Below are positions 17,142-26,841 of a DNA stretch of 64,000 nucleotides, in pieces. Location of the stretch: assembly GCA_039640505.1 (NCBI GenBank), contig CP046865.1:1302001-1366000 (forward strand), in the 5' to 3' direction. Position 1 is the first letter of the stretch, and every line of letters begins with the position of its first letter. The position numbers were made by a program, and so were the translations under genes. This DNA comes from Rhodobacteraceae bacterium Araon29. GTDB taxonomy: Bacteria; Pseudomonadota; Alphaproteobacteria; Rhodobacterales; Rhodobacteraceae. The notes beneath the pieces are model-generated. The model searched no databases. It was not told where the DNA came from and worked only from the letters and a program-made list of their open reading frames with translations.

Positions 17142-17947
17142 TGGAAATAAAACCTGCAGAGTTTTTTCAGACGCTTGGTCATCCTCAAAGGATTGAGGTT
17201 TTTCGCTTGCTGGTGCGGCGCTATCCCGATGCGCTCGCAGCGGGTGAGATTGCTTTGGCTTTGGATGTTAAACCAAGCACGCTTTCGGTTTATCTAGGGG
17301 CCCTGCTGCGGGCGGGGCTTTTGGCGCAAGAGCGCCGAGGCACGTCATTGCTGTATCAAGCGCGCATCGAAACCATGCAGGGCGCACTTGCTTTTCTAGT
17401 CGATGATTGTTGCAAAGGGCGCACAGAGCTGTGTGCACCTAACCTAGAGCCACAGCCTCATGCGCGGCAAAATGTTTTGTTTCTGTGCACGGCAAACTCG
17501 GCACGATCGCTTTTTGCAGAGGCTATTTTGCACCATCTTGCAGGCGACAGCTTTGCTGTATTTTCTGCAGGCACCCACCCAGCGTTAGAACCAAACAAAA
17601 ACGCAATGGCGGTGCTTTTGGCCAAAAGGTATGACACAGGGCCCCTGCAGAGCAAATCAACGGCTAAGTTTCTTGCCAAGGATGCCCCGAAGATGGATTT
17701 TGTTTTCACACTTTGTGACCAAGCGGCCAATGAAGATTGCTCTGTGTGGCAGGGCGCGCCCCTATCAAGCCATTGGGGACTGCCTGATCCCGCAGGGGTG
17801 CGCGGCTCAGATGCAGAGGTAAGAGCGGCGTATGAAGTGGTGTTTGAGAAAATTTATCAACGTGTTCAAGAATTTGTAGCCCTGCCGTTTGAAACCCTTG
17901 ACCGCGGCTCACAGCAAAAGGCTGTGGATACTATCGCGCGATTGTGA
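17141..17947 (+). CDS. ArsR regulator fused to thioredoxin-type arsenate reductase
   Basis: A 268-residue fusion. Residues 1-100 are an ArsR-family winged helix (GEIALALDVKPSTLSVYLGAL is the recognition part) with DDCCKGRTELC (Cys90, 91, 98), a three-cysteine arrangement like the As(III) site of some ArsR proteins. Residues 110-255 are a low-molecular-weight-phosphatase fold: FLCTANSAR is the CX5R loop (Cys116, Arg122). Cys192 (FTLC) and Cys200 (NEDC) follow, then HWGLPDPAG, which matches the Cys triad and general-acid loop of thioredoxin-coupled ArsC. So it likely senses arsenite and reduces arsenate. It is first in an operon with GAPDH and ArsJ. Confidence 0.88.
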   Translation: MEIKPAEFFQTLGHPQRIEVFRLLVRRYPDALAAGEIALALDVKPSTLSVYLGALLRAGLLAQERRGTSLLYQARIETMQGALAFLVDDCCKGRTELCAPNLEPQPHARQNVLFLCTANSARSLFAEAILHHLAGDSFAVFSAGTHPALEPNKNAMAVLLAKRYDTGPLQSKSTAKFLAKDAPKMDFVFTLCDQAANEDCSVWQGAPLSSHWGLPDPAGVRGSDAEVRAAYEVVFEKIYQRVQEFVALPFETLDRGSQQKAVDTIARL

Positions 17948-17975
17948 CTGGCCTCAAGAAAATAGGTAAAATAAA

Positions 17976-18974
17976 ATGACAACTTATGCAGTGAACGGTT
18001 TAGGCCGAATTGGAAAATTAGCGTTGCAGCCATTGCTCGAAGCCGGTGCGGAAATTGCCTTTTTAAACGATGTGGTCGGCGACCCGCAGATGCATGCCCA
18101 TTTGATAGAATTTGACAGTGTGCATGGTCGCTGGTCCGGCGAATTTTCTCATGATCCAAACGCAATCACCATAAACGGGATACGGCTTCCGATACATTGC
18201 TGCGCGGCACTTGAAGACTTACCGCTGGAAGGTGTTGATGTGGTGATTGATTGCACCGGCGCTTTCAAAACCGAAGCCGCTTTGGCCCCTTATTTTGCGG
18301 CAGGGGTGAAAAAAGTGGTGGTTTCAGCGCCGGTAAAAGACGGGCCCACTGCAAACATTGTCTATGGCGTCAACACGCAAGCTTATGACCCAGACGTTCA
18401 TCAAATTATCACTGCAGCCTCTTGCACCACCAATTGTTTGGCGCCGGTGGTCAAAGTCATTCATGAAAATTTAGGCATTTCGCATGGATCAATTACTACA
18501 ATCCACGATGTAACCAACACCCAGACGATTGTGGACCGGCCCGCCAAAGACTTGCGCCGCGCGCGCTCGGCTTTGAACTCTTTGATCCCCACAACCACGG
18601 GATCGGCGACTGCCATTACATTAATCTATCCCGAACTGGCCGGAAAGCTCAACGGTCATGCGGTGCGTGTGCCGCTTTTGAATGCCTCTTTAACTGACTG
18701 TGTTTTTGAAGTGCAAAGGCCAACTGATGTTGCTGAGGTAAACAGGCTGTTTAAGGCTGCCGCCGAGGGGGAGTTAAGGGGCATATTGGGCTATGAAGAG
18801 CGGCCACTTGTTTCAACCGATTACACCAATGATCCAAGATCGAGCATTATTGATGCGCTCTCAACTATGGTGGTGAATGGAACGCAGGTGAAAGTATACG
18901 CTTGGTACGACAATGAATGGGGCTATGCGCAGCGTTTGATCGATGTAGCTTTGATGGTTGGCAACCGCCTATGA
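17976..18974 (+). CDS. Arsenic-operon glyceraldehyde-3-phosphate dehydrogenase
   Basis: A 332-residue GAPDH with NAD-binding [18 protein letters not shown] at the N-terminus and the catalytic [13 protein letters not shown] cysteine. It ends in the [16 protein letters not shown] segment. Its place between the ArsR-ArsC fusion and ArsJ identifies it as the dedicated arsenate-detoxifying paralogue. That enzyme uses arsenate in place of phosphate to make 1-arseno-3-phosphoglycerate, which ArsJ exports. It starts 28 bases after the fusion gene and overlaps arsJ by four bases (ATGA). A housekeeping role in glycolysis is less likely in this context. Confidence 0.9.
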   Translation: MTTYAVNGLGRIGKLALQPLLEAGAEIAFLNDVVGDPQMHAHLIEFDSVHGRWSGEFSHDPNAITINGIRLPIHCCAALEDLPLEGVDVVIDCTGAFKTEAALAPYFAAGVKKVVVSAPVKDGPTANIVYGVNTQAYDPDVHQIITAASCTTNCLAPVVKVIHENLGISHGSITTIHDVTNTQTIVDRPAKDLRRARSALNSLIPTTTGSATAITLIYPELAGKLNGHAVRVPLLNASLTDCVFEVQRPTDVAEVNRLFKAAAEGELRGILGYEERPLVSTDYTNDPRSSIIDALSTMVVNGTQVKVYAWYDNEWGYAQRLIDVALMVGNRL

Positions 18975-20218
18975 TAGATCGTCGGCAGGCCCTGAATGCC
19001 TATAGTGCGGTCACGGCCGCCTATTGGGCCTTTATGCTCACCGATGGGGCGCTGCGGATGCTGGTGTTGCTGCATTTTCACACCTTGGGGTTTTCCCCGG
19101 TGCAACTGGCCTATTTGTTTGTCCTTTATGAAGTCGCCGGGATTGTGACCAATTTATATGCCGGTTGGATTGCTGCCCGGTTTGGTCTTAAAGCAACGCT
19201 CTTTGCCGGCCTTGGCCTGCAGATTGTGGCGCTGATTGCATTGACGCAATTGGATCCGGCATGGTCAGTTGGGGTATCAGTCGTTTTTGTGATGCTGGTT
19301 CAGGGGCTGTCAGGTGTCGCCAAAGATCTGGCCAAGATGAGCTCAAAATCAGCTGTTAAGCTGCTTGCGCCCACCGCAGAAGGGGCGCTGTTTCGCTGGG
19401 TTGCGATCCTGACCGGTTCCAAAAATGCGGTAAAAGGTCTGGGATTTTTGCTCGGCGCAAGCTTTTTGGGGCTGTTTGGGTTTGTTCCAGTGGTTCTGAG
19501 CATGGCGCTGATATTGGCTGCGATCCTCTTCTCGCTGCTATTGTGGATGCCGGCGGGATTGTCACAGGGCCGTAAAAGCGCAAAGTTTTCCGAGGTATTT
19601 TCCAAAAACCCCCAAATCAATTGGCTGTCCTTTGCGCGGGTCTTTCTGTTCGGCGCACGCGATGTATGGTTTGTGGTCGGTATCCCGATCTATTTCTATG
19701 CTGTTTGGTCTGATGGCACCAAAGCCGGTAACCAAAGCGCTTTTTTCACAATCGGGATATTTATGGCGCTTTGGATCATTCTTTACGGATTGGTACAGGC
19801 CAATGCCCCAAGGCTTTTGCGCGCGAGGCAGCGCGGGCAGGGCGCCCTGATCAAAGACAGCGCGACGTGGGTTTTGGGGTTGGCCGTGGTGCCAGCAGTT
19901 CTTGCACTGGTGCTATATCTCACGGTGTCGCCCACATCCGTCACCACAAGCGTCCTCGTGATTGGCCTGCTGTTATTCGGCGCGGTGTTTGCCGTTAATT
20001 CAGCGCTGCATTCTTATCTAATTCTTGCGTTTACAGAACGTGAACGCGTGACAATGGATGTAGGCTTTTACTATATGTCCAATGCGGCCGGACGACTTTT
20101 GGGAACTGTTCTTTCGGGGCTGAGTTATCAATTGGGCGGCGTTTGGCTGTGCTTGGCTGTGGCCAGTGCCATGTTGCTTATAAGCGCGCTGGGCGCTCAC
20201 AAGCTGCGCTCAGTTTGA
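18971..20218 (+). CDS. arsJ: Organoarsenical efflux MFS transporter ArsJ
   Basis: A 415-residue MFS permease with about 12 helices. ATG 18971 overlaps the GAPDH stop (ATGA). The N-terminal [20 protein letters not shown] and [17 protein letters not shown] segments are characteristic of ArsJ, which exports 1-arseno-3-phosphoglycerate; the compound breaks down outside to release arsenate. Inner membrane. The pairing with GAPDH is the strongest support. No ArsB, Acr3 or ArsA gene is visible nearby. Confidence 0.9.
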   Translation: MIDRRQALNAYSAVTAAYWAFMLTDGALRMLVLLHFHTLGFSPVQLAYLFVLYEVAGIVTNLYAGWIAARFGLKATLFAGLGLQIVALIALTQLDPAWSVGVSVVFVMLVQGLSGVAKDLAKMSSKSAVKLLAPTAEGALFRWVAILTGSKNAVKGLGFLLGASFLGLFGFVPVVLSMALILAAILFSLLLWMPAGLSQGRKSAKFSEVFSKNPQINWLSFARVFLFGARDVWFVVGIPIYFYAVWSDGTKAGNQSAFFTIGIFMALWIILYGLVQANAPRLLRARQRGQGALIKDSATWVLGLAVVPAVLALVLYLTVSPTSVTTSVLVIGLLLFGAVFAVNSALHSYLILAFTERERVTMDVGFYYMSNAAGRLLGTVLSGLSYQLGGVWLCLAVASAMLLISALGAHKLRSV

Positions 20219-20254
20219 ACTTTTTTAGAGCATTTAGCCACGCATATTCAGTCA

Positions 20255-21286
20255 TTACTCTGTAGGTGAAGTGGCAAACACATCCAAAAAACTGGTCAGG
20301 TTATCCGCCAGCGCATCACAGATGTAGCCACCCTCTTGTACCAGTAGGGTTGGCCGGTTTAACGCCTTGATCGCTTCGGCAATACGAGCAAATCCTTTGG
20401 TGGTAATGGCCAGACCTTTAAAGGGGTCATCGACAAAAGCATCTAGTCCCAATGCCACCACAATTACATCCGTTCCAAAGTCATCTATATGTTTTAGGGC
20501 AAGATCAAGATGCTGCAAATAGGCATCATCTGCCGTGCCGCGCTCCAACGGTATATTCAGGTTATAACCGACGCCCTGATCTGTGCCTTTTTCCTGAGAA
20601 TGACCCCAGAAAAAAGGATAAAACCGCTCTGGATTAGCATGCAGAGATACTGTGAAGACGTCATGTCTTGGATAAAAAATACCTTGCGTGCCGTTTCCAT
20701 GGTGCACATCAATATCCAAAATGACGGGCCGAAAACCGTGATTGCGCAGGCGATCGGCTGCAATTGCGGAATTGTTTAAGAAACAAAATCCACCCGCAAG
20801 ATCGGCAAAGGCGTGATGTCCGGGGGGACGTGACAAAACATAGGCGGCGCGGTTTCCGGCGGCCAGTGTATCAGCCCCGGCTATTGCCGATTGCGCCGAC
20901 CAATAGGCCGCATTCCAAGTGCCTTCGGCAATCGGGCAGGCAGTATCCGCTTGATGAAACCCCGCTTGACCCACCGCGGATTTCGGATAGCTGTCTGTGC
21001 GGTTCATCGGGTGAACATTTGGGATCACTTCGGCGCCGCCGCCTTTAATATGGCCCCAACGTTGATAGATAGTTTGTAAAAACCGCAAGTATTGCGGCGA
21101 GTGTATCGCGGCAATCGGGCCCAGTCCGGCATCATCTGGGCTTAAAAAGTTACATCCAGCCGCCACCGCGCCTTTTCGCAAAATTTCAATGCGCTGCGGC
21201 TGTTCCGGGTTGGGTGAGATCGCACCATTGGCCATGAAATGCTTCGGGTTATGGTCCCACTGGCGCTTGTCAAAAAAGGCTTTCAT
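20255..21286 (-). CDS. Histone-deacetylase-family amidohydrolase (acetylpolyamine-type)
   Basis: A zinc hydrolase of the arginase/deacetylase fold, 343 residues from ATG 21286, which has AGGATCAACG upstream. Visible motifs are SRPPGHHAF (catalytic His pair), GGFCFLNNSAIAA, the zinc-binding VILDIDVHHGNGTQ (Asp, His), a distal GLDAFVDDP (third zinc Asp) and LLVQEGGY. The N-terminal insertion around residues 85-100 is typical of bacterial acetylpolyamine amidohydrolases (AphA type), which deacetylate polyamines rather than histones. Substrate is an inference from family. It is convergent with arsJ with a 36-base gap that shows no strong terminator. Confidence 0.85.
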   Translation of the reverse strand: MKAFFDKRQWDHNPKHFMANGAISPNPEQPQRIEILRKGAVAAGCNFLSPDDAGLGPIAAIHSPQYLRFLQTIYQRWGHIKGGGAEVIPNVHPMNRTDSYPKSAVGQAGFHQADTACPIAEGTWNAAYWSAQSAIAGADTLAAGNRAAYVLSRPPGHHAFADLAGGFCFLNNSAIAADRLRNHGFRPVILDIDVHHGNGTQGIFYPRHDVFTVSLHANPERFYPFFWGHSQEKGTDQGVGYNLNIPLERGTADDAYLQHLDLALKHIDDFGTDVIVVALGLDAFVDDPFKGLAITTKGFARIAEAIKALNRPTLLVQEGGYICDALADNLTSFLDVFATSPTE

Positions 21287-21434
21287 CGTTGATCCTAGTC
21301 CTGTTTGGGGCAAGAATAGGCAAAGCGTCTGTTATTGTCACCGCAAAACCAAGGATATCAAATTGGACCGTTAATGTTTTACAGACCATTTTTACAATTA
21401 TATTGAATTGAGGCGATGTGCACAGAGGTCTGCG

Positions 21435-21986
21435 TCAGTACAAACTGATTTCTTCTACCCAAAGGTCGGCCCGATGATCTTTGCCGTAGGCGACCACGCC
21501 CAAGCTAGAAATAGACCGTGGCCGCAAGGATTTGCGCATGCCACGACCTGATGAGACAAAGCTGTCAAATGGCAACCACACCTCGGTCCACTCGGATGTT
21601 GTAGGGAATTCTGCTGAGTAATATTGCCATGGAAGATAACTACCTGATGTTCTCAAATGGATATAGTATGTTTCCCCATTGCCTTTAACGCGCAACCGCA
21701 GCCCTTTCGCATTTTGCGCGGTTTTACCGATAAAGCTCGTGCGAATTTGGATAAATCCGCCGTTATTGGCGGTTGAAACCCGACCGTAAAGATATGCGGC
21801 GGGTCCAATATCGGTTTGCACAATACGGGCGCTGCCATTAGATACACCGCCCATGACCGTATCGGCAAAGTAGCTCCACTGGCCATTTGAATTTGGTGAA
21901 AAGTCATCAATCAGCATGGATTGAGCCCCCCCTTGATGGGCGAAAAGCATAAAACCGATGATGAGCCAAATGCGCTTAACCAACAT
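21435..21986 (-). CDS. CIA30-domain protein with signal peptide
   Basis: A 183-residue protein from ATG 21986, which is preceded by GGAGG. Residues 1-22 form a signal peptide ending HQGGAQS. The rest matches the CIA30/NDUFAF1 galactose-binding-like fold: MLIDDFSPNSNGQWSYFADTVMGGVSNG at the start, then AKGLRLRVKGNGETYYIHLRT and the closing GVVAYGKDHRADLWVEEISLY. In eukaryotes the family assists complex I assembly. Bacterial exported versions have no proven role, and a periplasmic carbohydrate- or protein-binding task is possible. Confidence 0.8.
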   Translation of the reverse strand: MLVKRIWLIIGFMLFAHQGGAQSMLIDDFSPNSNGQWSYFADTVMGGVSNGSARIVQTDIGPAAYLYGRVSTANNGGFIQIRTSFIGKTAQNAKGLRLRVKGNGETYYIHLRTSGSYLPWQYYSAEFPTTSEWTEVWLPFDSFVSSGRGMRKSLRPRSISSLGVVAYGKDHRADLWVEEISLY

Positions 21987-22184
21987 GTCTGACAGCCTCC
22001 TTTTTTCCAAATGTAGGGCGCAAAGTACCTTTGAGAAGGGTTCTTTACGGAAAAATAGGTCTATTTTGGAGGCTGGTTAAACCGATAAGCCGCCACCGCT
22101 GGATTGTGAGGCAGCCTTAATTTTTTGGTTGCCAAGTTTCCACACTGGGGCATATCTTGATATGGCGCGACCACAGGAGGCAGC

Positions 22185-22649
22185 ATGAGCAAAGCTTTGC
22201 GGATTAACGGGGAAACCCATGAAGCCGACCTTCCTGATGATGTGCCTCTTTTGTGGGTATTGCGAGATGCTTTCGGTCTAACTGGAACGAAATACGGTTG
22301 CGGTGTTGCCGCCTGCGGCGCTTGTACGGTGCATATAGATGGCACAGCGATGAGATCATGTCAGGTGACACTGGGCGACGTAGATGGCGAGATTACCACA
22401 ATTGAAGGGCTAGCGACTACCGACATGGCGATTTTGCAACAAAGCTGGATTGACCACCAGGTGGCGCAATGCGGTTATTGCCAATCGGGGCAGTTGATGC
22501 AAGCAGCCAGTTTGTTGGCCGACAACCCAAACCCAAGTGATGCGGAAATAGACGCTGCCATGAATGGCAATCTCTGCCGCTGCGGGACCTATCCAAGAAT
22601 TCGCCGCGCGATACATGATGCGGCTGAAAAACGATTGCAGCAGGGGTAG
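22185..22649 (+). CDS. 2Fe-2S subunit of an IorAB-type molybdenum hydroxylase
   Basis: A 154-residue small subunit with an excellent AGGAGG ribosome site. It has two [2Fe-2S] clusters: the plant-ferredoxin type [15 protein letters not shown]...C in the N-terminal half and the all-helical CGYCQSGQ...CRCGTYPRI in the C-terminal half. This is the pattern of the iron-sulfur subunit of isoquinoline 1-oxidoreductase and related aldehyde oxidases. It would pass electrons from the molybdenum cofactor of the large subunit encoded next (four-base gap). It has no signal peptide, so it would be co-exported with the Tat-tagged partner. Confidence 0.9.
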   Translation: MSKALRINGETHEADLPDDVPLLWVLRDAFGLTGTKYGCGVAACGACTVHIDGTAMRSCQVTLGDVDGEITTIEGLATTDMAILQQSWIDHQVAQCGYCQSGQLMQAASLLADNPNPSDAEIDAAMNGNLCRCGTYPRIRRAIHDAAEKRLQQG

Positions 22650-22652
22650 CCA

Positions 22653-24845
22653 ATGGGACGCATCAAAACAATTGCACGCCGCAGTTTTCTTGTTGGATCT
22701 GCCGCTGTTGTTGGCGGGGTTGCCTTTGGCGCTTACAAGCTGCGCGAAACACCGCAAAACCCTCTGACGCAAAGCTATGGAAGTGCGGCGCTAAATCCGT
22801 TTGTCATTATTGATCAAAACGGGGTGACGCTCATTGCTCCAAAAGCGGAAATGGGGCAGGGTGTACACACTACATGGGCCGCGCTTATCGCCGAAGAGCT
22901 AGATTTGGACTGGCAGGATATAAAAGTGCTGCACGGCCCGCCGGCCAAAGCCTATTATAATTCGGCTTTGATGGGCATGGCGCTGCCGTTCCAAGATTAC
23001 GAAATGACGGATTTCAAGAAATCCATACAAGAAATTGTGGGCGACACCGCAAAGCTTATTGGATTGCAGCTTACTGGCGGTTCGACATCTGCAAAAGATG
23101 GATTTGATCGCATGCGTATTGCTGGGGCGTCGGCGCGGGAAACGCTTAAACTGGCAGCGGCGCAGCAATTGGGTATCCCAGTAGATCAGCTATCAACCGA
23201 TGCGGGCCATGTACTTGCCCCAGATGGCAGCAAGCTGAGCTACAGTGCACTGGCGCTTGCAGCGGCAGAGATTGATCCTCCAAGGGTGACGCTGCGGGAT
23301 CCAAGCACATGGCGCTATCTTGGCAAAACCATGCCGCGCATCGACATGGCCGAAAAGGTCACCGGTGCGGCGAAATATGGCTCTGACATCGCGCTTCAAG
23401 GTTTGCGGTTTGCCACCGTTAAAATGAACCCCAAACATTCTGGAATGAAATCTTTTGATGCGCGAGTGGCAAAGGAAATGCCCGGGGTTGAAAAGGTTAT
23501 AGATCTGGGCGACGGCTTTGCGGTTGTTGCCACTAACACATGGCTTGCGATGCAGGCTGCAGAAGCCGTCAATGTCATATGGGAAGCTGCGCCTTATCCC
23601 CAGACAAGCGATACGATGCAAAAGGCGTTTGTCGCCGCTTTGTCTAAGCAGCCGGAGGCGATAGAGTTAAAATCCGGTGATTTTGATGAACCGCACAAAG
23701 GTACAAAAATTGATGCCGAGTACTCTGTGCCTTGGCTGGCACATGCAAGCATGGAACCAATGACAGCTACGGCGCTTTTCGAAAACGGTGAACTATCGGT
23801 ATGGGCCGGAAATCAAGCTCCTCTATCAGCGCAAAAGGCCTGTGCAGAAGCGGTTGGTATTGAGCCCGAAAAGGTCACTTTAAACACGCCCTACATTGGG
23901 GGCAGTTTCGGGCGTCGCGGCAATACGGACTTTACGGTGCAAGTGGCTAAAATTGCAGCAGCTCTGCCCGGCACACCCATCCGGCTTGTTTGGAGCCGCG
24001 AAGAAGACATGCGCAGGGATTATTACCGCACTGCGGCCACTGCCCGTTTCAAAGGCGTGATAGAGAATGGAACCGCCCTTACGATAGATGGAAACATCGC
24101 AGCGGTCTCAAGCGAGGTTGTTGGCCCGGGCAAACACCTTCCCGGTGTGCAGGATCAGCCCTATGATATCCCCAATTATCGCATGGCAGGCCATGCGGTG
24201 AACCTGGCGGTGCCAACCGGATACTGGCGTGCGGTAGAGCACTCGTTTAATTGTTTTTTTCTGGAAAGCTTTATTGATGAAATGGCAATTGCTGCTTCAC
24301 GCGATCCACTTACCTTCCGGCTTGATATGCTAGCAAAACAGCACGCGCCAAGCGCCAAACTGCTTGAAACAGTCGCCGAGATGTCAAGCTGGGGTGCAGC
24401 AAACGGCGGAAATTCTGCCAAAGGTGTTGCGTTCAGCTATTCTTTTGGTACGCCTGTGGCCACAGTCTGTGAGGTGGTTAATACAGACGGGATGATAGAG
24501 CTATCGAACATTTGGATTGCTTGTGACGTGGGAACAGCACTGGACCCGGGAAATATCGAAGCCCAAATGGTAGGAGGCTCGCTCTATGGATTATCTGCGG
24601 CTCTATACGGTGAGATAACTTTTTATGACGGTGAGGTAGAGCAGACAAATTTTCCCGACTACGACGCCATTAGGATGGCCAATTGCCCGGACTTTGAGGT
24701 CAAAATACTTGAAAATAATCCCTATATTGGGGGGGTGGGTGAGGCCTCGACACCTCCTGCCGCACCGGCGCTGACCAATGCGCTTTTCGCTTTGACTGGA
24801 CAGCGCGCGCGCAAATTGCCACTTTATACGCAGTTCAATTTATAG
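22653..24845 (+). CDS. Molybdopterin-binding subunit of an IorB-like exported oxidoreductase
   Basis: A 730-residue xanthine-dehydrogenase-family large subunit. Residues 8-30 (ARRSFLVGSAAVVGG) form a twin-arginine signal, placing the enzyme in the periplasm. Later signatures include EMGQGVHTTWAALIAEEL near residue 70 and TPYIGGSFGRRGNTDF for cofactor binding, and the C-terminal GGVGEASTPPAAPALTNALF carrying the catalytic Glu. This is the IorB/aldehyde dehydrogenase layout. The substrate, an N-heterocycle or aldehyde, cannot be told. A ten-helix membrane protein follows eight bases later and may be the electron-accepting partner. No cytochrome subunit or XdhC chaperone is in view. Confidence 0.9.
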   Translation: MGRIKTIARRSFLVGSAAVVGGVAFGAYKLRETPQNPLTQSYGSAALNPFVIIDQNGVTLIAPKAEMGQGVHTTWAALIAEELDLDWQDIKVLHGPPAKAYYNSALMGMALPFQDYEMTDFKKSIQEIVGDTAKLIGLQLTGGSTSAKDGFDRMRIAGASARETLKLAAAQQLGIPVDQLSTDAGHVLAPDGSKLSYSALALAAAEIDPPRVTLRDPSTWRYLGKTMPRIDMAEKVTGAAKYGSDIALQGLRFATVKMNPKHSGMKSFDARVAKEMPGVEKVIDLGDGFAVVATNTWLAMQAAEAVNVIWEAAPYPQTSDTMQKAFVAALSKQPEAIELKSGDFDEPHKGTKIDAEYSVPWLAHASMEPMTATALFENGELSVWAGNQAPLSAQKACAEAVGIEPEKVTLNTPYIGGSFGRRGNTDFTVQVAKIAAALPGTPIRLVWSREEDMRRDYYRTAATARFKGVIENGTALTIDGNIAAVSSEVVGPGKHLPGVQDQPYDIPNYRMAGHAVNLAVPTGYWRAVEHSFNCFFLESFIDEMAIAASRDPLTFRLDMLAKQHAPSAKLLETVAEMSSWGAANGGNSAKGVAFSYSFGTPVATVCEVVNTDGMIELSNIWIACDVGTALDPGNIEAQMVGGSLYGLSAALYGEITFYDGEVEQTNFPDYDAIRMANCPDFEVKILENNPYIGGVGEASTPPAAPALTNALFALTGQRARKLPLYTQFNL

Positions 24846-24852
24846 GGCGGTT

Positions 24853-25830
24853 ATGGAAGTTACGTTAAAGCGTGTTTGGTTTTACAGTATGGCTCTTGCG
24901 GTGCTGGCAACTTGCAGTCTGTGGTCTCTAAATATTTTTATTGGCGATATGGTGTTTGCCGAAGATCAGGGATTTAACTGGTATTATTGGAAACGCACCG
25001 ATCCCGACTTTTGGTCCCGCGCAAGTATGTGGGGCGCCTATGTGCTGCACCAGCTCTTTATCTGGGGGGTGATCGCATGGGCCCAGAAAAATCGTGATAA
25101 GCTGCGTAAACGCAATAAACTGCATGGGATCAACGTGATTGCGCTCGCTGGAACCGCCTTTTTCGTGGTGCTTCACTATGCCCAAACCGCGGTTTTCTAC
25201 GATGGCTTGGGACAGGATTTGCCGGTGATCTCATCGCAGATGTCGGTGATTTTCCTCTTGGTCATTGTGCTTTTGATGGAAGCCCCGAGGCGCGGGCTAT
25301 TTTGGGGTGCGGGCAAGTCATGGTTTTCCCGCATACGCCCGATTTTGATCCGCTATCACGGCTACTACTTTGCTTGGGCGATCACCTTTACTTATTGGTA
25401 CCACCCAATGGAAACCACGCTTGGGCATTTGTTTGGCTTTCTCTACACCTTCTTTTTATTCATTCAGGCGGGATTTATCTTCACCACCGTGCATACCAAC
25501 CGCTATTGGACAGTATTCCTAGAGGTTTTGGTTCTGGTGCATGGTGTGGTGGTTGCCCTTGTGGCAGGTCAGGACTTTTGGCCGATGTTTGGCTTTGGCT
25601 TTCTGTTCCTGCTGGTGATGACCCAAATCCATGGATTAGGTCTGGCCAAGCGGTGGATTTGGATGTTTACGGCTGCTTCCGTAGCTGCTGCCATCGTGGT
25701 CTATTCAGAGCGCGGCTGGGATAAGGCAAACGAGGTGCTGAGAATACCGATGATTGACTATATCCTTGTGTTTTTAATTGGCGGTATCTTGATTGCGGTA
25801 CAGCGCTTGCGCGAAGCGCGCAGAGGATAA
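24853..25830 (+). CDS. Polytopic membrane protein in the molybdoenzyme operon
   Basis: A 325-residue protein with about ten hydrophobic helices. I do not recognise its family. It follows the molybdopterin subunit gene by eight bases, with GGGCGG before the ATG, so it almost certainly shares its transcript. Several helices carry histidines in membrane-facing positions (VLHQLFIWG, VVLHYAQTAVF, YWYHPMETTLGHLFG, VTQIHGLG-like), which could ligate haem. This raises the possibility of a quinone-linked membrane acceptor for the periplasmic enzyme. Alternatives are a transporter for the substrate or an assembly factor. Confidence 0.75.
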   Translation: MEVTLKRVWFYSMALAVLATCSLWSLNIFIGDMVFAEDQGFNWYYWKRTDPDFWSRASMWGAYVLHQLFIWGVIAWAQKNRDKLRKRNKLHGINVIALAGTAFFVVLHYAQTAVFYDGLGQDLPVISSQMSVIFLLVIVLLMEAPRRGLFWGAGKSWFSRIRPILIRYHGYYFAWAITFTYWYHPMETTLGHLFGFLYTFFLFIQAGFIFTTVHTNRYWTVFLEVLVLVHGVVVALVAGQDFWPMFGFGFLFLLVMTQIHGLGLAKRWIWMFTAASVAAAIVVYSERGWDKANEVLRIPMIDYILVFLIGGILIAVQRLREARRG

Positions 25831-25931
25831 AATTATCGTTCTTTCCGAATATTCGGGATGCACGCAAAATGCTTCTTAACAAGCCCTAGGATTTCTAGGA
25901 TCCGCCCAAAGGACCGAAAAGGACAGATACA

Positions 25932-26468
25932 ATGCTTATCCCAACCCAACAGGCACCCTCTTTGGCGGTGCCAACTCTGGCCCATGGAGACTTTACTCTG
26001 GCTCACCAAAAGCCGCAGAATTTCACTATGGTGGTGTTTTTTCGCGGCCTGCATTGCCCGATTTGTGCCACCTACCTTAAGGATTTGACACAGAAGATTT
26101 CTGAATTTGAAGCGCTGGGCGTTGAGTGCATTGCGGTCTCATCCGACCCGCGCGATCGGGCCGAGCAAATGGCGGAGAAAGTTGGCTCGTCCAAATTGCG
26201 GTATGGCTATGATTTTAGCATTGCCCAAGCGCGGAACTGGGGACTGCATATTTCGAAAGGCCGCGGAAAAACATCCATCGGGGTGGAAGAGCTTGCGCTA
26301 TATGCCGAACCGGGAATGTTTTTGATCCGTCCGGACAATAGCCTGTTTTATGTCTCTTCTCAGTCGATGCCTTTTGCCCGTCCGTCTTTTGCAGATATGC
26401 TTGGCGCAGTGCGCTTTATACTTGAGAAAAACTATCCAGCGCGCGGGGATGTGGTTTACGAAAAATAA
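25932..26468 (+). CDS. Peroxiredoxin-like (AhpC/TSA) protein
   Basis: A 178-residue thioredoxin-fold protein starting after AAGGACAGATACA. The active-site region FFRGLHCPICATYLKDL has a CxxC rather than the PxxxTxxC of typical 2-Cys peroxiredoxins. It matches the PRX-like AhpC/TSA subgroup found near redox enzymes. GVECIAVSSDPRDRAEQMAEKVG and the C-terminal MPFARPSFADMLGA support the family. Probably cytosolic, because no signal peptide is present. Whether it reduces peroxides or acts as a thiol oxidoreductase is uncertain. Confidence 0.82.
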   Translation: MLIPTQQAPSLAVPTLAHGDFTLAHQKPQNFTMVVFFRGLHCPICATYLKDLTQKISEFEALGVECIAVSSDPRDRAEQMAEKVGSSKLRYGYDFSIAQARNWGLHISKGRGKTSIGVEELALYAEPGMFLIRPDNSLFYVSSQSMPFARPSFADMLGAVRFILEKNYPARGDVVYEK

Positions 26469-26571
26469 GTAACGACAAACTCAGAATACTTATCTTTTTA
26501 TTGAGGCATTTTATGCCGAATTTTAACTTCCCAGGGTTGATTTTCCTGATAAATATCTTTATTCAGGTTGT

Positions 26572-26766
26572 ATGTTGGCGCGTGTTTTTATAGCTAGTTG
26601 TATCTTATCGCTTCTGTTTGTGATTGCTATAACTTTGGTTGGCTATGAGTTGAGCGAATTTGGTATAGAAATAGCTAGAACCTTTGTTATTGTATTTACG
26701 GCAGGTCCCATAATCATTGAAAGGTTCAATAAGGGCCCGTTTAAGAATAAATACCTTACCTTTTAA
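26572..26766 (+). CDS. Small hydrophobic protein
   Basis: A 64-residue frame with two hydrophobic segments (about residues 4-24 and 32-49) and a basic tail. CAGGTTGT precedes the ATG. No family is recognised. The surroundings are AT-rich, so the frame could be fortuitous, but the strong two-helix pattern favours a small membrane protein. Confidence 0.4.
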   Translation: MLARVFIASCILSLLFVIAITLVGYELSEFGIEIARTFVIVFTAGPIIIERFNKGPFKNKYLTF

Positions 26767-26841
26767 GCGAAATTTTCGCAGCGTATCTATGTTTCATACT
26801 TTGGGCAAAAGTAGCCATCAAAGATGTATATTGGCGCTTCT

